This document shows, piece after piece, positions 47,165 through 59,529 of a stretch of 64,000 nucleotides of DNA (position 1 is its first letter; each line of letters starts with the position of its first letter). Source of the stretch: Stercorarius parasiticus (taxonomy: Eukaryota; Chordata; Aves; Charadriiformes; Stercorariidae); NCBI GenBank assembly GCA_013396915.1, contig VWZL01002517.1, forward strand, positions 889,181 through 953,180, written 5' to 3'. The notes below the pieces were generated by a model, which saw nothing but the letters and a program-made list of their open reading frames with translations, searched no databases and was not told where the DNA came from. Made by a program: the position numbers and the translations under genes.

Positions 47165-47248
47165 TAGGATCATGGAATCATCTCGGTTGGAAGGGACTTC
47201 TAAGATCATCAAGTTCAACCATCAACCTACCACTGCCCAAACCACCAG
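47165..47248 (-). mobile_element. CR1 LINE 3' end fragment
   Basis: AGGATCATGGAATCATCTCG, GGTTGGAAGGGACTTCTAAG, ATCATCAAGTTCAACCATC and CCACTGCCCAAACC give the reversed CR1 3' end with a decayed octamer tail. Only about 80 bases are present. Confidence 0.9.
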
Positions 47249-49802
47249 AAAGCGGGTAGGACAGAGGTAGAACAGAGGACGCCGTCAGACAGAGCGGGTA
47301 CGTCCCCTCTGCGGCACAGCCCCAGAGATGCTGTGCTCCCTCCTCCTGCTGGGGACACCAGTTTTTACCACCGAGATATACATTTTTAAAATGGAAATTA
47401 GGAGGAGGCTCCCATAGTACTGCTGAGGAGGGAGTCACAGGTGATGTGCAGTGGGACCAATGGGAGCCTCCAGGTATTTGTGTCGTTCTGGTGGGATGTG
47501 TGACTGGTGTCCTTCACCAGGCAGGGGGTCTGTGCAGCAAACCGTCCTCATCCCGTCAGAGCCTCCTGCCCTCTCCCTCCCTCCAGCCCCTCGCGGTGAC
47601 CACGGCAGGAGCTGAAGGGATAACTGGAATAATGGTCCTGGTGGTAATGACTGCACAGGGAAAGAGGAAATAAAGCTGAGAGAAAATAGCGGGCTTACCT
47701 CTGCGCACAGCACTGGTAAAACTCTCGCTAGGCTCTTAGGCCTTGTTCCACTGTTCACATTTCAGGATGATTCAGATATTCCTCAAAAGAGAGAAACAAA
47801 TATTATCTAGGAAGCCTTACAAAAATTAAGCTTGTAGTGCTCAAATCATCTGCAGAGAAAGATGAAGAGGTCATTTATCACGTACAGGTCCTTAGTCATA
47901 GAAAAGATACTTGATAGTAAGGGGGATGCTCAGTCTTGCAGACAAAAACGTAATAAGATCTGATTTCCGAAAGCTGAGTTTTGTGGGCTGCAATTTTGAA
48001 CTAGGATGCTATTTCCCAGCAGGAAGGGGGTATTTAATCGCTGAAAGTGCTTACCAGATGTGGCAGCACGAGCATCCCCTGGAATTGCCAGGATAAGACT
48101 AGACAGCTTTCTAAAACTCGTACTTTAGTCAGGCTTCAGGGAAAATTTCCACAGCCTGTGACTATCTGAACTCAGCCTAAATTATCCTCTGGCCCCTCTG
48201 GCTATATATTCCACAAATCTGTTAATATGCTTGAATTTCATTCATATCAAATTCTGTGCTCCATAACCGTGGGTTACACGTAGAATCACCAGGGAAAGAT
48301 TTCCAAATTGTTTGCCACTAGAACATATGGTTTTATAAAAATTAAAATATTTGACAAAATACTGTAGGTTTGGGGGTTGAACGTGGTAGACAACACCTAC
48401 AACAGAGAAGGTGAGACTGACAGCCAAAGTTAATGGCTCTCCTAAAACAGGGAGGAGAGGGAGGGAGCTGGAGCTGCAGGAGGAAACCCGTGGCTGGAGC
48501 CTGAGCATTAGGGAAAACGTGCTGCTTTTTGTGGGAAGAGGCCACTTGAAAAGGAGGTGAATGATAGAGAGCAAATGAAACCTACGAGGAAGGGCGGAGG
48601 ACAAGGTCAACGCTTGCATTAAGCAGCAGAGAAGAGAGTAGATGTTTATCTTTGTCTTGGAAAAGAAATTTTATTTGTCTGCGTCAACTAAATGAAATCC
48701 TATTGCTTCAATTCTAGATTCCTGCCTGTGGCAGGACTGTCAGTGTATTTTCTTTGGAAATTTGTATTTTTGGATAATTTGATTGCAATTGCTTCTGTGA
48801 TGCAGCTTTTCTGCTGGACCCTTATGGCGCTATGCTCACAGGCCCTGCAGCAGCTGAAGGACCAGCAGCAGAGCCTGCCAAGAGCTCCTCATTCCCACTG
48901 GAATTAATGGCATTGTATTTCCAATCTGTTTTTACCAGTCACACTAATGAAATGGGTATGCTGAACCATGAGTGGATATTTCACCCGCCCGTTCTCTGGT
49001 GATGGGCGCAGGGAGGAGACTGGACCAAGTGTGACCCTGACCCTGGCACAGCCTGGGCACCAGGAGACCTCCTTTAATTTGCTTTACTTTGTACTGGCCA
49101 CTCGGGTGCCATCGTGGCAGCACAGCAGGCTCCAGCCACGTCCTCTATGTTTAGTGACAAGTCTAAGGCAAATAAAAATCACCTGGATAAATAGCATTAG
49201 GTGGTAGGTGTGAAAAATCCCGCAATGGTACTGCTTCAGTAATGCCAAAACATGAGCAAATCTCTCTCTTTTTCTACCTTCAAAGGTGCAGAACTTCAAA
49301 TAAGAAGTTAAATGCTGTTGGAAATCTTACACTGTAACATTTACTTAATCCGGAAGATATTTCCACAGTTCCAAACAGATACTGCGTCAGTCAATTGTAT
49401 GTATTTACTTGTGAGAAGAACTGTTTTGAGTTACTTAATTCCTTCACTTGACTTTCTGGAAGTACTTTTGTTCTTGAAGAGTAAAGAAATAAGTAACTCA
49501 GATTTAGGAAGATATTTTTAAAATATTGTAGACTGACTAAAGCCACTGCGTGTGCCACATTACTCACGATATTCCACGCTCAGATGGATTTCTCCATTTC
49601 AGATAGGATGATCCCTCACCAGCTGTCTTTAGGAAGTAGATTTTTTTTTCATACTCTGTACGCAGAAATAAGAATTCCTTTGACTGTTTTGTCTGTTGCC
49701 AAGCTGTAACATTAATGATATTTAGCTGGGGCTGGACAGGGCGGTGGGGGAGGCCTGTGTTACCAATGCCCTGTTTCTGGGCATGGGGGACCCCGAGGAA
49801 GG

Positions 49803-49820
49803 GCCATGCCATGGCATGGC
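49803..49820. repeat. Perfect 18-bp palindrome
   Basis: GCCATGCCATGGCATGGC reads the same on both strands and sits in a GC-richer stretch (49735-49900). Confidence 0.8.
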
Positions 49821-50037
49821 TGGCGTGGGGTGGGCACGTCAGTGGGGGCTGTTCACGGTCTCCTCAAGGACTTCTGCAGGAGGAGGTTGGGTAAAGGGTT
49901 CATTGCAGGGATGTGCAAAGAAATCTGATTAATAAATTATCCCTTTACGTGGAAATAACTCTTCTGTATGTTTTGGCTCCTAAAAATGCTGTGTAGTTAC
50001 TGCGTGCTTTTTCAGGTCATCGAGTGAAGTAGGGAAG

Positions 50038-50106
50038 AGTGGATTGATCTTTAAGACCCCTTACAACTCTAACCGTTCTATGATTCTATGATTTGATTCT
50101 ATGATT
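50038..50106 (+). mobile_element. CR1 LINE 3' tail fragment, decayed
   Basis: GATCTTTAAGACCCCTTACAACTCTAACC followed by TTCTATGATTCTATGATTTG and ATTCTATGATT is a CR1 end with several octamer copies. Upstream similarity fades quickly. Confidence 0.8.
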
Positions 50107-51291
50107 GTCACCTCTGTGAGTTAGACTGTGGCAAATTCAGAAGTATTTCTCTGTTCGAGTGATTGTGTAGACCAGCTTGAACGTCAAAGGTGGGTAATGG
50201 TGACCTGCACTGCTTTAGGAATTAGGGAAGGTTCAGCCTTCCCCAGACCTTCGTTTTCCCTAAAGAGAATGTTTCTCTGCTAATTAAAAATACTCTACGT
50301 AGACTTTTAATTTACTTTGCTAACAAATGCATAGCCACAAGCAAGCACTGAGAACTTCCAGCCTTTGAAGTCTCTCTGACCCCAGCTCATTTCTACGGCT
50401 GAAATACTTCCAGTCACTGGACCAGGGAAAGGGCTGGAGAAGATCTGCAGGTGGGGATCCCAAGGTGCACAAAACTGGTCTGTGTATATGAAAAAGCTCT
50501 GTACTTTTAAAGTACGTTGAAGGGATGCTAATAACGTGTTCCCGGTTGCAAAGGTGTCTGTGTGGGTTCATGTGGTGGGATTTTGGCTGTGACAAATCGG
50601 AGCAAACCAGTGAGACAAGAGTGTGGCACTCAGGAGAGTAAAGCTCCAGTTGGACAGAGACTTTGATTAGGAAAATGGAAGACCATAAATATTTTTTTTC
50701 TCATTCTGTTGGTAGCTATTTGCCTTGCAGAGAGCTTTGATTTTCAAGTGGTCATTACAGAAGGCTCCAGAACACCCCCATGTAAAATCTGTATCTTTTA
50801 CTGATATTTGTACAAAGTTTGTTATTTATCATATAGAGAATAGTGCTTTTCAGAAACATTAATAGGGTGTGCCTTGTTACTGCATTGATTTGATTTCTGT
50901 ATCAAATGTAATAATACACATGTAAAGAAATACATATTTCTTTAGAAAGATTCATTGTGAAATCCAGAATCCCTGCCTTCATTGCTGGGACCCCGAGTTC
51001 CTTTCCTCCCTGTGTAACATTACAAGTAAAGCATTCCCTTAAGGGCAGGCCGTTTCATGCTTTCCATCATTTTCCATCCATGTGGAACTTTGTGCTCTTG
51101 TGCCCAGATGTATAAATAGTACAGAAAATGGAGTTTAGTGAAGAATTCTGCTGATGAGCTGAAGGAAAAAAATCTAGCTTGTTTTTTCTTAGCCATGTTG
51201 CTACTGCAAGCCTAGAAGCGATACAAAGCAACTGAAATAAATGTATTTTAGTCTCCTCCGTGAACAGATGTGTCTCTCCAAGTACCCATGG

Positions 51292-51382
51292 AGTAGAGGG
51301 ACATGGTTTAGTTGTGACTTGGCAGCTCTGGGTTAATGGTTGTTCTCTTCCAATCAAAGCGATTCTATGATTCTATTCTATG
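51292..51382 (+). mobile_element. CR1 LINE 3' tail fragment, 400 bp before exon 3
   Basis: AGAGGGACATGGTTTAGTTG, TTGGCAGCTCTGGGTTAATGG and TCTTCCAATCAAAGC lead into GATTCTATGATTCTATTCTATG. The GGACTCGATGATCTTAAAGG block usual between these parts is missing, so there is an internal deletion. Confidence 0.85.
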
Positions 51383-51781
51383 TAATAGGTATCATTTTTA
51401 AAAGTACAAGAAAAGTTTAATTTCATCTTCTTTTCAACTATCATGAGAAAGCTGAACCGTCTCTGAAACAAGAGCATCCAGCAGTAGCAGTTTACTGCGA
51501 TAACAATACCTGCTCTGCACAACATTGAGGCAACTGCTGTTCTCCTACTTGTAGCATTTGGAATCCATGGCTGAGCTTCTGCAAACGTGATGGAAATAGC
51601 TGTGGAAGTAGCTATGGAAAAAACTGATCAAGGTTTTTGCATAGTTATGTTTCAACAACTGGGTGTGTTTTTATCAGCAATGGCAATGTGGGCATCTCAG
51701 CTCTCGTCGGCTACGCGTGCTCTGGGGGATCGCGCTGATCCGGCAGCTCTCCATTACAACCTTCTCCTCCTTTCTTTCCAG

Positions 51782-51907
51782 TTTCTCCCAAGATATTCCG
51801 CGTTTCGAATGACATCGTCGTGAACGAAGGAAGCAACATTACGCTGGTGTGCCTGGCCACGGGGAAGCCAGAGCCTTCCATCTCCTGGAGGCACATCTCC
51901 CCCTCCG
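51782..51907 (+). CDS. NEGR1: NEGR1 exon 3 (first half of Ig domain 2)
   Basis: This internal exon of 126 bp follows a strong pyrimidine tract (CTTCTCCTCCTTTCTTTCCAG) and ends at a GTAAGC donor. Its first two bases join the final G of exon 2 to make valine, so the phases match exactly. The peptide runs from the inter-domain linker (VSPKIF) through [14 protein letters not shown] (NIT is a possible N-glycosylation site), the first Ig2 cysteine in [11 protein letters not shown], and the Ig core tryptophan in [10 protein letters not shown]. The [15 protein letters not shown] stretch is typical of NEGR1; the paralogues carry variants such as GRPEPTVTW. The second Ig2 cysteine must come from the next exon, which is not in the window. 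The exon starts and ends in phase 1 and is divisible by three, so skipping it would keep the frame but destroy Ig2. Confidence 0.96.
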
Positions 51908-53755
51908 GTAAGCACCGCTCTCACCCGCGGCTTTCTGCGGCGGCTCACCAACAGCAGGTTGCGCAACTTCAGGTTTCACAAGTGTGACGGCATCACTTGT
52001 GTGACACCTTAAAAACTGTGTGCTTAACTACGCTTTTGGAAAAGAAAAGCTTCTTCAGATTTCAGCCGAGATCAGTGAAAACTACAATACCACTGTAGCG
52101 TGGGAATGTAGATGTAAAGGCACCCTAAATACGAGTATATTTTTAAGCTCATTTTAACAGGCTGCAGACGTCAAATGATTCCAGTTAAAAGCAAAACAAG
52201 GAAATAATCAAGAACACGCAGGGCTCTCTAGAAGCAGGAGCGAAAGTTAAAAACATTAACACATCGTGCAATAGGTTTATTTTAACGTATCTGCCATTGA
52301 ACGATTATTCCATAATACAGAATAGTTTATCTGAATGGTTCTATTGAACAAATTAAATTATGTTTATGAAAAATTACAAACAAAATGGCATCTAAAAACA
52401 TAGTTTCTATTTATAGTTTTAATTCCTCATAAGGTATTTAAAGGAAATCTTTTAGCTAACTTTGCAGGCATCTCTAGATGGGCTGACCTGGGGGGAGCAA
52501 AGCAGGATCTGGCTGGCTGAGGGCGGGCAGATTCCCGCGCCCCATCCCAGAGCTTTTGCCTCTGGAAATCCTGGTGGGTTTTGTGTTTCTGAAAGGAGAG
52601 GGTCCCTGCTTCCCACCGGCTGTTGCAGGCAAGGCTGGTGTTGCTCCGGTTCTTTTGCAGGGACTCTACAATGATAATTGATTTTGCAGTGAAGGTCTTT
52701 CTGTTTGCTCACACAACTTTTATGAAATCCATGTAATTGCGGGGAAGAACAGTTTCATGGACTGTCACAGCTTACCGCAGTGTCTCATAATCCTGAGTAA
52801 CAGTTTGCTTTACAAAGCAAGATCTGAGGGAAAAAAAAAACCCAACTTTTGACCTTTAAGACAATGACAATGAATTTTGCTTGAAGTGTCCATCAAGGGA
52901 CTAGGGAAAAAAATTCAGTTGTAGCAGAAAATGGATTTTAACTAAATGTCAAATAAAATTTTATTGGAAACCGTGGTGATACTTTAGAGTAATAGCTTAA
53001 AGCACTAGATTGTCTACAGAAAGGAGCTGTTACAATTTTCCTGGAGAGGAAAAAAAGCAGATAAGGAGAATTAGCGCACTCAGGCTGGAGAAGGGGTCTG
53101 AGGAGGAATTAGATCCTCCTCATCTTGAATTCAGACAAAATTAGTGCACGTAATCACAAGGGCTTTCAGTGAACCCGCTGATTTCATATCTTGACCAAAG
53201 GACTGAGAATGAGGACTGAGAGTAAAAATGTCATCGTTCAGCTGCAGAGCCATTACATTTACCTCAACGAGAACTGAAAGTGAAATTTGAGGAACAGACT
53301 AATCAACGATACCGTGGGGCAGGGAGAGTCAATCAAAGCGCTGGCGGCGCGATGATGCTCTTGCCGAGCGCTGAGCACAGAAAAAGGCGGGCAGACGGGC
53401 ATGTTTCCTCACCTTGTTTCCTCACCACCCAAGATTTAAGGGCGGGCAGTTTCCCTTCCCCGATACCTGCTTCGTTCTGCCTTCACAGCCCTTCGCAGAG
53501 CCAGAGGAGAGCGCATCATGTGTTTCCCGTATGCTCGCTATTTCCTCCTCTCTGCCACACCTTGACCAAGTATCTGGCAGATAATCCTGCAAATCCCATA
53601 CACCTTCATACACCTTCTTCTTTCGGGATTCTCTTTGGGGAAGGGAGTCTTCTTGGACCGGTTTTGCCACATCCCTGACTCTCTCACCAGGAAGCAGTAG
53701 GTTGGATGAAACGCAAACATGGGTTTAACAAATTTGGTGCTTAAAAAAAAAGGAA
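51908..53755. other. Unique intronic sequence after exon 3
   Basis: No gene seen. It has an AT-rich stretch at 52260-52450 and a weak purine-rich stretch at 53041-53130 (CAGGCTGGAGAAGGGGTCTG) that could be a very old CR1 crumb. A short tandem copy, CATACACCTT twice, lies near 53599-53618. Confidence 0.4.
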
Positions 53756-54004
53756 AATCACAGAACTGAACCAGGGACTGGCTGAGGTGGGCAGGGACAT
53801 CTGGAGATCAGCTGGTCTGACTCCTGCTCAGAACATGTCCAGTTGGGTTTGAATATCTCCAAGGAGGGAGTGCCAAAGCCTCTCTGGGTAACCTGTCCCA
53901 ATGTGTGATCACACTCACGGTAAAAAAGCTTTTTTTCACATTTCAATGGAATTTCCTATGTCTTAATGAAAGCCCGTTGCCTCTTGTCCCGTCACCTGTC
54001 ACCT
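53756..54004 (-). mobile_element. CR1 LINE 3' fragment, older subfamily
   Basis: On the plus strand the ordered blocks ATCTGGAGATCAGCTGGTCT, ACATGTCCAGTTGGGTTTGA, ATATCTCCAAGGAGGGAG, GCCTCTCTGGGTAACCTGTC, CACTCACGGTAAAAAAGC, TTTCAATGGAATTTCCTATG and CCGTTGCCTCTTGTCC are the antisense of an avian CR1 3' end. The octamer tail near 53756 has decayed to AATCACAGAACTG. Divergence is moderate. Confidence 0.92.
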
Positions 54005-54170
54005 TGTCTTGTCCTGGTACCTCCAGGTGCATTTACACTGGTCCTCATCAACTGCTTAATCCTGTTTATGGTCAAGGAGGAGGTACACCTGATACAAGAA
54101 CAATAAATGCTTGGTTTATTTATATAATTGAAGTTTTAACGAAAGAATCATTATTAGCCTAGATCTAATA

Positions 54171-54250
54171 TTCCCTGCCCAGGGCAGGGGTGTTGGGCCA
54201 GATGATCTTTGCAGGTCCCTTCCAACCCAAACCATTCTGTGATTCTGTGA
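54171..54250 (+). mobile_element. CR1 LINE 3' tail fragment
   Basis: TTCCCTGCCCAGGGCAGGGG, TTGGGCCAGATGATCTTTGC and AGGTCCCTTCCAACCCAAACC lead to ATTCTGTGATTCTGTGA. Only the last 80 bases of the element are present. It lies 167 bases from the opposite-strand copy at 53756-54004. Confidence 0.92.
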
Positions 54251-56862
54251 CATACCAAAACAGAATGAATACTGCTGCAGTTACAGTATTTCTAGACACA
54301 CTTAGCTTCTATCCCTTGTCCCGGCGATTAGGGCACCCTTCCCTGCCCCGTGGGGGCCGAAGGTCGGTGGCTTCATTCTGCTGGGGGGCTGTTAGGGCGA
54401 GTTGTCAGCACCTGGGATCCTTCAGGGGGAGGAATACAATGTTCACATGGGTGGTTTCTTCTTCCTCCCTTTAGTATCCATTTGGGGTCATTTTTAGATG
54501 TTTGCTATCATGCTTTTGCACCTGTGCTCTTTCTTCATTGCTCTGCAGCTCCACATTACATCCCAATTTATGGTAGTGCTGCCTTCTATGGATGTCTGAT
54601 ATCATTCCTTGCTTCTCTGGTACCCCTAAACCCCACTTTGTCCAGCTCCAAACCTGCATTCCTTTGACCGTGGGCTGTTCACAGCCATGGGATCTCCTGG
54701 GGCAGCCCCTGCCCACCTCTGTCCACCCTCTGCAGCGTGTCCCATGTCCCCGATGCTCAAGCCCCTGCTCCCAGCCCAGCCTGTGTTTCTCTGCAGTGCA
54801 TCGTTGTCTGACAGCCATAAATAACTCCTTGCACACAGAGCAGCAGCTGGAGCAGGCGTGAGAAAGCTGCAGGCAGGGCAGTACAAGCCCAGGCAGAGAT
54901 GCTCTGCCCAGCCTCAGTGCTGAGGCCTGGCAAACTCATCGCAAGCGCTGCATGACAGGGCTGCATCATGACAAAGCCCGTTTCTTCCGAGAGCTGAGCA
55001 CTGATTGCAGAGCTCGAGGAAGTGCCCTGGGGGTCCCCTGGCTGGTGAATGGACAGAACTCTGTCTGGAAGGGGAGGACACAGGGTCCAAATAACCGTTT
55101 GCTCAAAAATCTTGTAAAATGTGATGGAAGAGAACATCTAATCTACAGAATATGTTCTGTCCGCTAGTCCACCAAATAAAGAGGAATTTTTCCATTTCAG
55201 TAACACTGTGCGGCTTCTGTGCCCAGGTGTACGTTCTGGTGTACAGACAGTTACGACGGGCACTCAGACCCAGTTAAACATCAGTCTGGCAAACAAGAAG
55301 CCTGGATTTATTAGAAAACAAAATGCAAGAGTGTTGAAAACACCAGATTTCTCTAACGGTTTATATTCTGTCTGCAGCAACTTACTGTTATCTAAACATA
55401 AGCTTCATCTGCACTTTATAATTTCTGCCAGTTTTCTCCTGTAATTCCCAGTGGCACTAATGAGGTTTACATGCAAGCATCACATCCAGCATACAACACT
55501 AAATTATATTAATGAATCATACTTAGAATATTCTGAAATTGTTTGTCAAAGCTGCTACTAAAAGATAAGAAACTGAAATCTCTGAATACAAATGATTCAA
55601 TGTAGACTAATTCCGAAATATTATCATGATTTGCATCAATGCAGCCTTTACTTGGATAAGGTCGGATTCCATTTTTTTGAACAAGAGATAAAATGAACCT
55701 TTCGTAGGAATAAAAATAAAATGTATTTAGAGGTGATTTTTAACTTAGTACATAAATTATTGGCCTGGAATCTTTATTGTGCATATTTCACTTGCAGTCA
55801 TTATGTAAATGCTCTCATTATATAAATATTCATTGTACAAACCAAAAAAATCTGCACATTCAGTGTAACACCGCAAGAAACGCGGGGCTGTAGTTTGTAA
55901 TCCGAAAATCTCGTATTGTTGAAATGTCATCTGAATAAATTGCAGGTATTACTTATTTTGTTCTGACATTTAAGAGCAAAGTGCAGCATCAGTAGTTTAA
56001 GAACGAAACCGGAATTTTAAAGAATTGAGGTCTGCCTGAAACGTAACCCCAGCTTTTAGCACTTGTATGCAGAGTGCGTGTGCGTTACGTCGCCGGGTTT
56101 GAAAAGCCAGCTCTGCCGGCGTGGCCAGGAGCAGCGACCACAACGGCCGTTCAGAAATCCTTAGACAGACTGTTCCTGCTTTGCAAAATTTGGGTGCAGT
56201 ATATCGAAACTCTTTTCGGCTTCGGTTTTGACAAAACTTTCTGAAGGTGAGTTTGCCAGTCCCTCTTTCCCAGTGGCAGAGGGGCCGGCGGCCCGGGATG
56301 CTGGGGATGCGGCCAGGGGGCCATGCTCCGACCATGCAACCCAGCAGCACCCACCCATGCAACCAGCAAAGCACCCACCACCTGAGCAAAGCTCGGGGCA
56401 GGCTTACCGGGGAAGCCTGGCATTTCCCGAGTTTATTGAAATGCAAAATAGGTTAAATTCTGTAGATTCAAGAAGTCTTATGGAAAAAGCAAAACTTTTT
56501 CTACCTGACTCCCTTAAAGCAAAATGACACTTCTTGAAAATTCACATCATAGTCGAAAGTTCAGGGTACAGAGGTTTTTAATTTGTTTATATTTGAACGA
56601 AGCAAATGGAGAGGAGCGGGGTGTCTCTCCCCGTCCCCGCAGGTTGTCCCTACGGCACGTTCGTGGAGCCCTCGGAGCAGCCGCTCTCTGGTGGGAAGGT
56701 GGCAGCGAGAGCGAGCAGAGCTGGCAGAGCAGCTGGGGCGAGTGCTCAGACGTGTACGGCTGTTTTACCAAACTAGCCAAATATCTGGGTGGATGCTGGG
56801 GAAACAAGGTGCTTCCAATGAAGCAGGTCTGCATTAAGACGACAGTGACCAGGATGGGTTTA
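54251..56862. other. Unique intronic sequence
   Basis: No gene seen. The 54340-55060 part is GC-richer and keeps several frames open by chance; 55450-55960 is AT-rich. Some CpG-containing sequence occurs at 56080-56340. Confidence 0.4.
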
Positions 56863-57065
56863 TATCATAAGGTTGGAAGGGACCCTTCAGATCATCGAGT
56901 CCAACCATCAACCCAACACTGCCCAAACCCCCACTGCCCTGCGCAGCCTCTTCCAATGCTTGACAACCCTTTTGGTGAAGAAATTTTTCCCAATATCCAT
57001 CCTAAACCTCCCCTGGCGCAACTTGAGGCCATTTCCTCTTGTCCCATGGCCTGTTCCTTGGGAGA
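56863..57065 (-). mobile_element. CR1 LINE 3' fragment, young subfamily with internal deletion
   Basis: On the plus strand ATCATAAGGTTGGAAGGGAC, ATCATCGAGTCCAACCATC, CCTCTTCCAATGCTTGACAA, TTTCCCAATATCCATCC and CTCTTGTCCCATGGCCTG match the copy at 37709-38070. The segment between CCCCCACTGCCC and TGCGCAGCCTCTTCC, about 75 bases long in the related copy (CGTGTCC to CACTGCC), is missing, apparently removed between the repeated CACTGCCC words. The 197-codon plus-strand frame 56524-57117 runs across this antisense repeat and is not a gene. Confidence 0.93.
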
Positions 57066-59371
57066 CCAACGATATCAAACAGAGAGACAGAGGGGCATAA
57101 AAAGATTGCAAGAGTAACCTCACTTTTGGCTCTGTTCAGAGTGCTTGATTTCGCAATAGTAATATTTACCACAAGTGTTGTTAGATGAAGTTTCATATGT
57201 TTCAAACCAATATCTTTACTCTAGTCGGTTCATGTTGGCATCATGCTGCTGCCGGGCAGCACCAAGTGAGGTGCAAGACGTGAGGGCAACCTGGAGGTTC
57301 ACCTCAGAATTGCACTCCTGGTCCAAACTAAAATGCTGAGAGAGATGCACGCAAAGTGCTTGAACTCAAGCCCTCAAATGAAGGAAACCTGGTGGATGCT
57401 CTCCTGGAGTGAACCTCGCGCGGTCCTGCCACGAGCCGGGGTTCAGCCCACACACCCAGGACAGACCTGCTCCGAAGCAAGGCCACGCCAGACCCCGCTC
57501 ATGGTGCACGTTAGGTCCTCAGCGCTGTTTTCATCTCCACATTCACTCCTATTATTCTGCATTACCTGCCAGCGGAGAGACTGAGCATCAGTGGCTCGGC
57601 AAGGACACGGATGTGTTGATGTACATCTTGCCAGCGGGTTTCACAGCCAATGGCTGCAGGCACAAAAAGGAAAAAAAATGATCAAGACATAGGAATCTCC
57701 CGTTTTATTTGCAGTTGTGTGTAGTGTGTGGCAGTGACCATGCTGTCACGGCTTCTCTGGCTTGTTCATATTGAACAGCCCCCCTCTGCCTTTGTAACAG
57801 CTCAGCCCGGATCCTCAGCATCGTCCCCGGTGGATTCTAGTTTCATATTTTCCAGTTCTTGCCCTTTTCTCACAGTTTTATCCCCATAGTGAAGGGGATG
57901 AACTGTGAAACCAGTCTAGTTTATAGTTATTTTCCTAAAACACGAGGATAAACTGGATGTATGTCTATGCATGCGTTTGGGAGAGCAGATTTCTCAGAAA
58001 TTACGAATTTAGCTGGACGAAGACAGATTTTCCCATGTCGAGTGAAAGGCGAATCCCTGGCACCAGGACGCTCTCGTGTTCGTCCAGTCCTGTCTCCAGA
58101 GACCAGTGACACTGAAGTGTTTCAAAGAAAAAGAACAACAAAAAACAACCCAAACCCCAGACCCGTAAGAACGGTTTAGCGCATGCGAAATAGCAGATTT
58201 TTCGCTAACGCTGAGGAAAGCTACACTTCTGCAGAAATTAGCCGCAATTTAGCTTTGACCATACTCACGTGATGACTCCTTTCCTTCCTCCCTTTGCCGC
58301 CGGGGTGCGTGTGCGTGGGTGTGATACGGCTGAACTCAATCTAAAGCCCACCCTATTGTTTCTGGACAGCCCTAAAGCCGTGAAGACGTGTTGCGTTAAT
58401 GTATCGTCATAGCAATGTCGCTCTGACGATGTATTAGTGTCATACATCTTCGGAGCACTCAAATGACGGTGCTGTCTGGGAAGGACGAGTCTAAGAGCCG
58501 ATTCAGTTCGATTACGGGACAAAAGGCAATGCTGGTCCTGAGCGGGCAGAGTCTCATCCCTGCAAGACCCTTCCTGAAGCAGAACTCTGCCACTGGGGGG
58601 GAAAAAAGCAAAGAGGCTTTTTAAAAACTTCCAGCTAAATCCTAAGGAACAAACAAAGCTTGATATGAGCACAGCTAATACCAGATATTTTCTTTCACTT
58701 GCACTTCTGCTAGAGAGCCACCGTTTCTCAGATGTTATCCACACGTGACAGAAATAAGAAGTATTTTGTTGAAGTGCAAGTAGTCTGAACCTGGATTTTC
58801 AGGCTGAAAATACTTACCTGAGAAGAATTATTATCAGATTTCCAGGGCTTTGTGTGTGTACAAAGTGTGAGCTCGTCTTTTAAAATGCTCCGTCTCTTGC
58901 TTCAAAATAGTTTTAAAACTAAACGCCTAAGAAACAAAAGATTGTGACTTTTGTCTTTTGTCCTACTAAATTCTAAAAATCTACCAGATGTCCTTGCTGG
59001 TGAGGGTTATTTCACACCACTGCTTCCCTCTAATATATTTGCAGTTGTGCGTGAGATAATCTCTGATCTCTGAGAAGCTGCTTCCATCCGCCTCTGCTCA
59101 GCTGCTGCCTCTGCGCAGTGAAGCTGCTCCCACCACCAGTCTACTTGTGAGAAGGATCTCGCCATCGAACCACGTTTTCCCAACTTCATAATTCAAACTC
59201 CAATTAGCAGGTGCTTCTAACAGCCCAGGAATGCTGCCATCCAAAAAGACCTCATTCGCCCAAGCTGCTTTGTCCCAGATAGCTTAAAATTTGTGATTAT
59301 TGTTTCCTTGTTCATGGGTTTAGGTTTGCAGTGCCTGGAGTCGCTGTTGTCTCCCCCTCTAAGTGATGCCA
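57066..59371. other. Unique intronic sequence
   Basis: No gene seen. The frame 58265-58744 (minus, 159 codons) has no recognisable domain. Confidence 0.4.
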
Positions 59372-59529
59372 TCCCAGGGCAGTGGTGGAGTCGCCATCCC
59401 TGGAGGGATTTAAAAGCCGGGCAGACATGGTGCTGAGGGACACGGGGTAGCGGTGGGTTTGGCAGTGCTGGGTTAATGGTTGGGCTTGATGATCTGAAAG
59501 GTCTCTTCCAACCATAACGATTCTATGAT
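59372..59529 (+). mobile_element. CR1 LINE 3' fragment, young subfamily
   Basis: CCCAGGGCAGTGGTGGAGTCG, TTTAAAAGCCGGGCAGACAT, TGAGGGACACGGGGTAGCGG and GGTCTCTTCCAACCATAACG are followed by a single octamer, ATTCTATGATC. It matches the last 160 bases of the 1-424 copy closely. Confidence 0.94.

Larger units (their letters stand above)
7435..51781 (+). other. NEGR1: NEGR1 intron 2 (complete, 44,347 bp, phase 1)
   Basis: The intron begins GTACGT and ends with a pyrimidine tract and CAG. Its two flanking exons join in frame between the Ig1 and Ig2 domains. No other exon with IgLON similarity is visible inside it. It contains CR1 copies on both strands, an old LINE remnant, one candidate solitary LTR, one inverted pair of an unclassified repeat and long AT-rich unique stretches. 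Introns of this gene are very long in vertebrates, so the size is unremarkable. Confidence 0.93.
46648..51781. other. 3' part of intron 2 outside the named repeats
   Basis: No further exon seen before 51782. Between the CR1 pieces at 47165-47248, 50038-50106 and 51292-51382 the sequence is unique-looking. It includes the GC-richer segment 47270-47680, a palindrome at 49803-49820 and the acceptor of exon 3 at the end. Confidence 0.5.

Noticed and set aside
53041..53130. Purine-rich stretch resembling the CR1 block around CAGGCTGGAGAAG
   Set aside because: Matches are too few and not in convincing order; it may be a very old copy but cannot be supported.
56524..57117. 197-codon plus-strand open frame
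   Set aside because: Its last third is an antisense CR1 copy and the first part has no recognisable domain.
58265..58744. 159-codon minus-strand open frame
   Set aside because: No recognised domain and no supporting signal.
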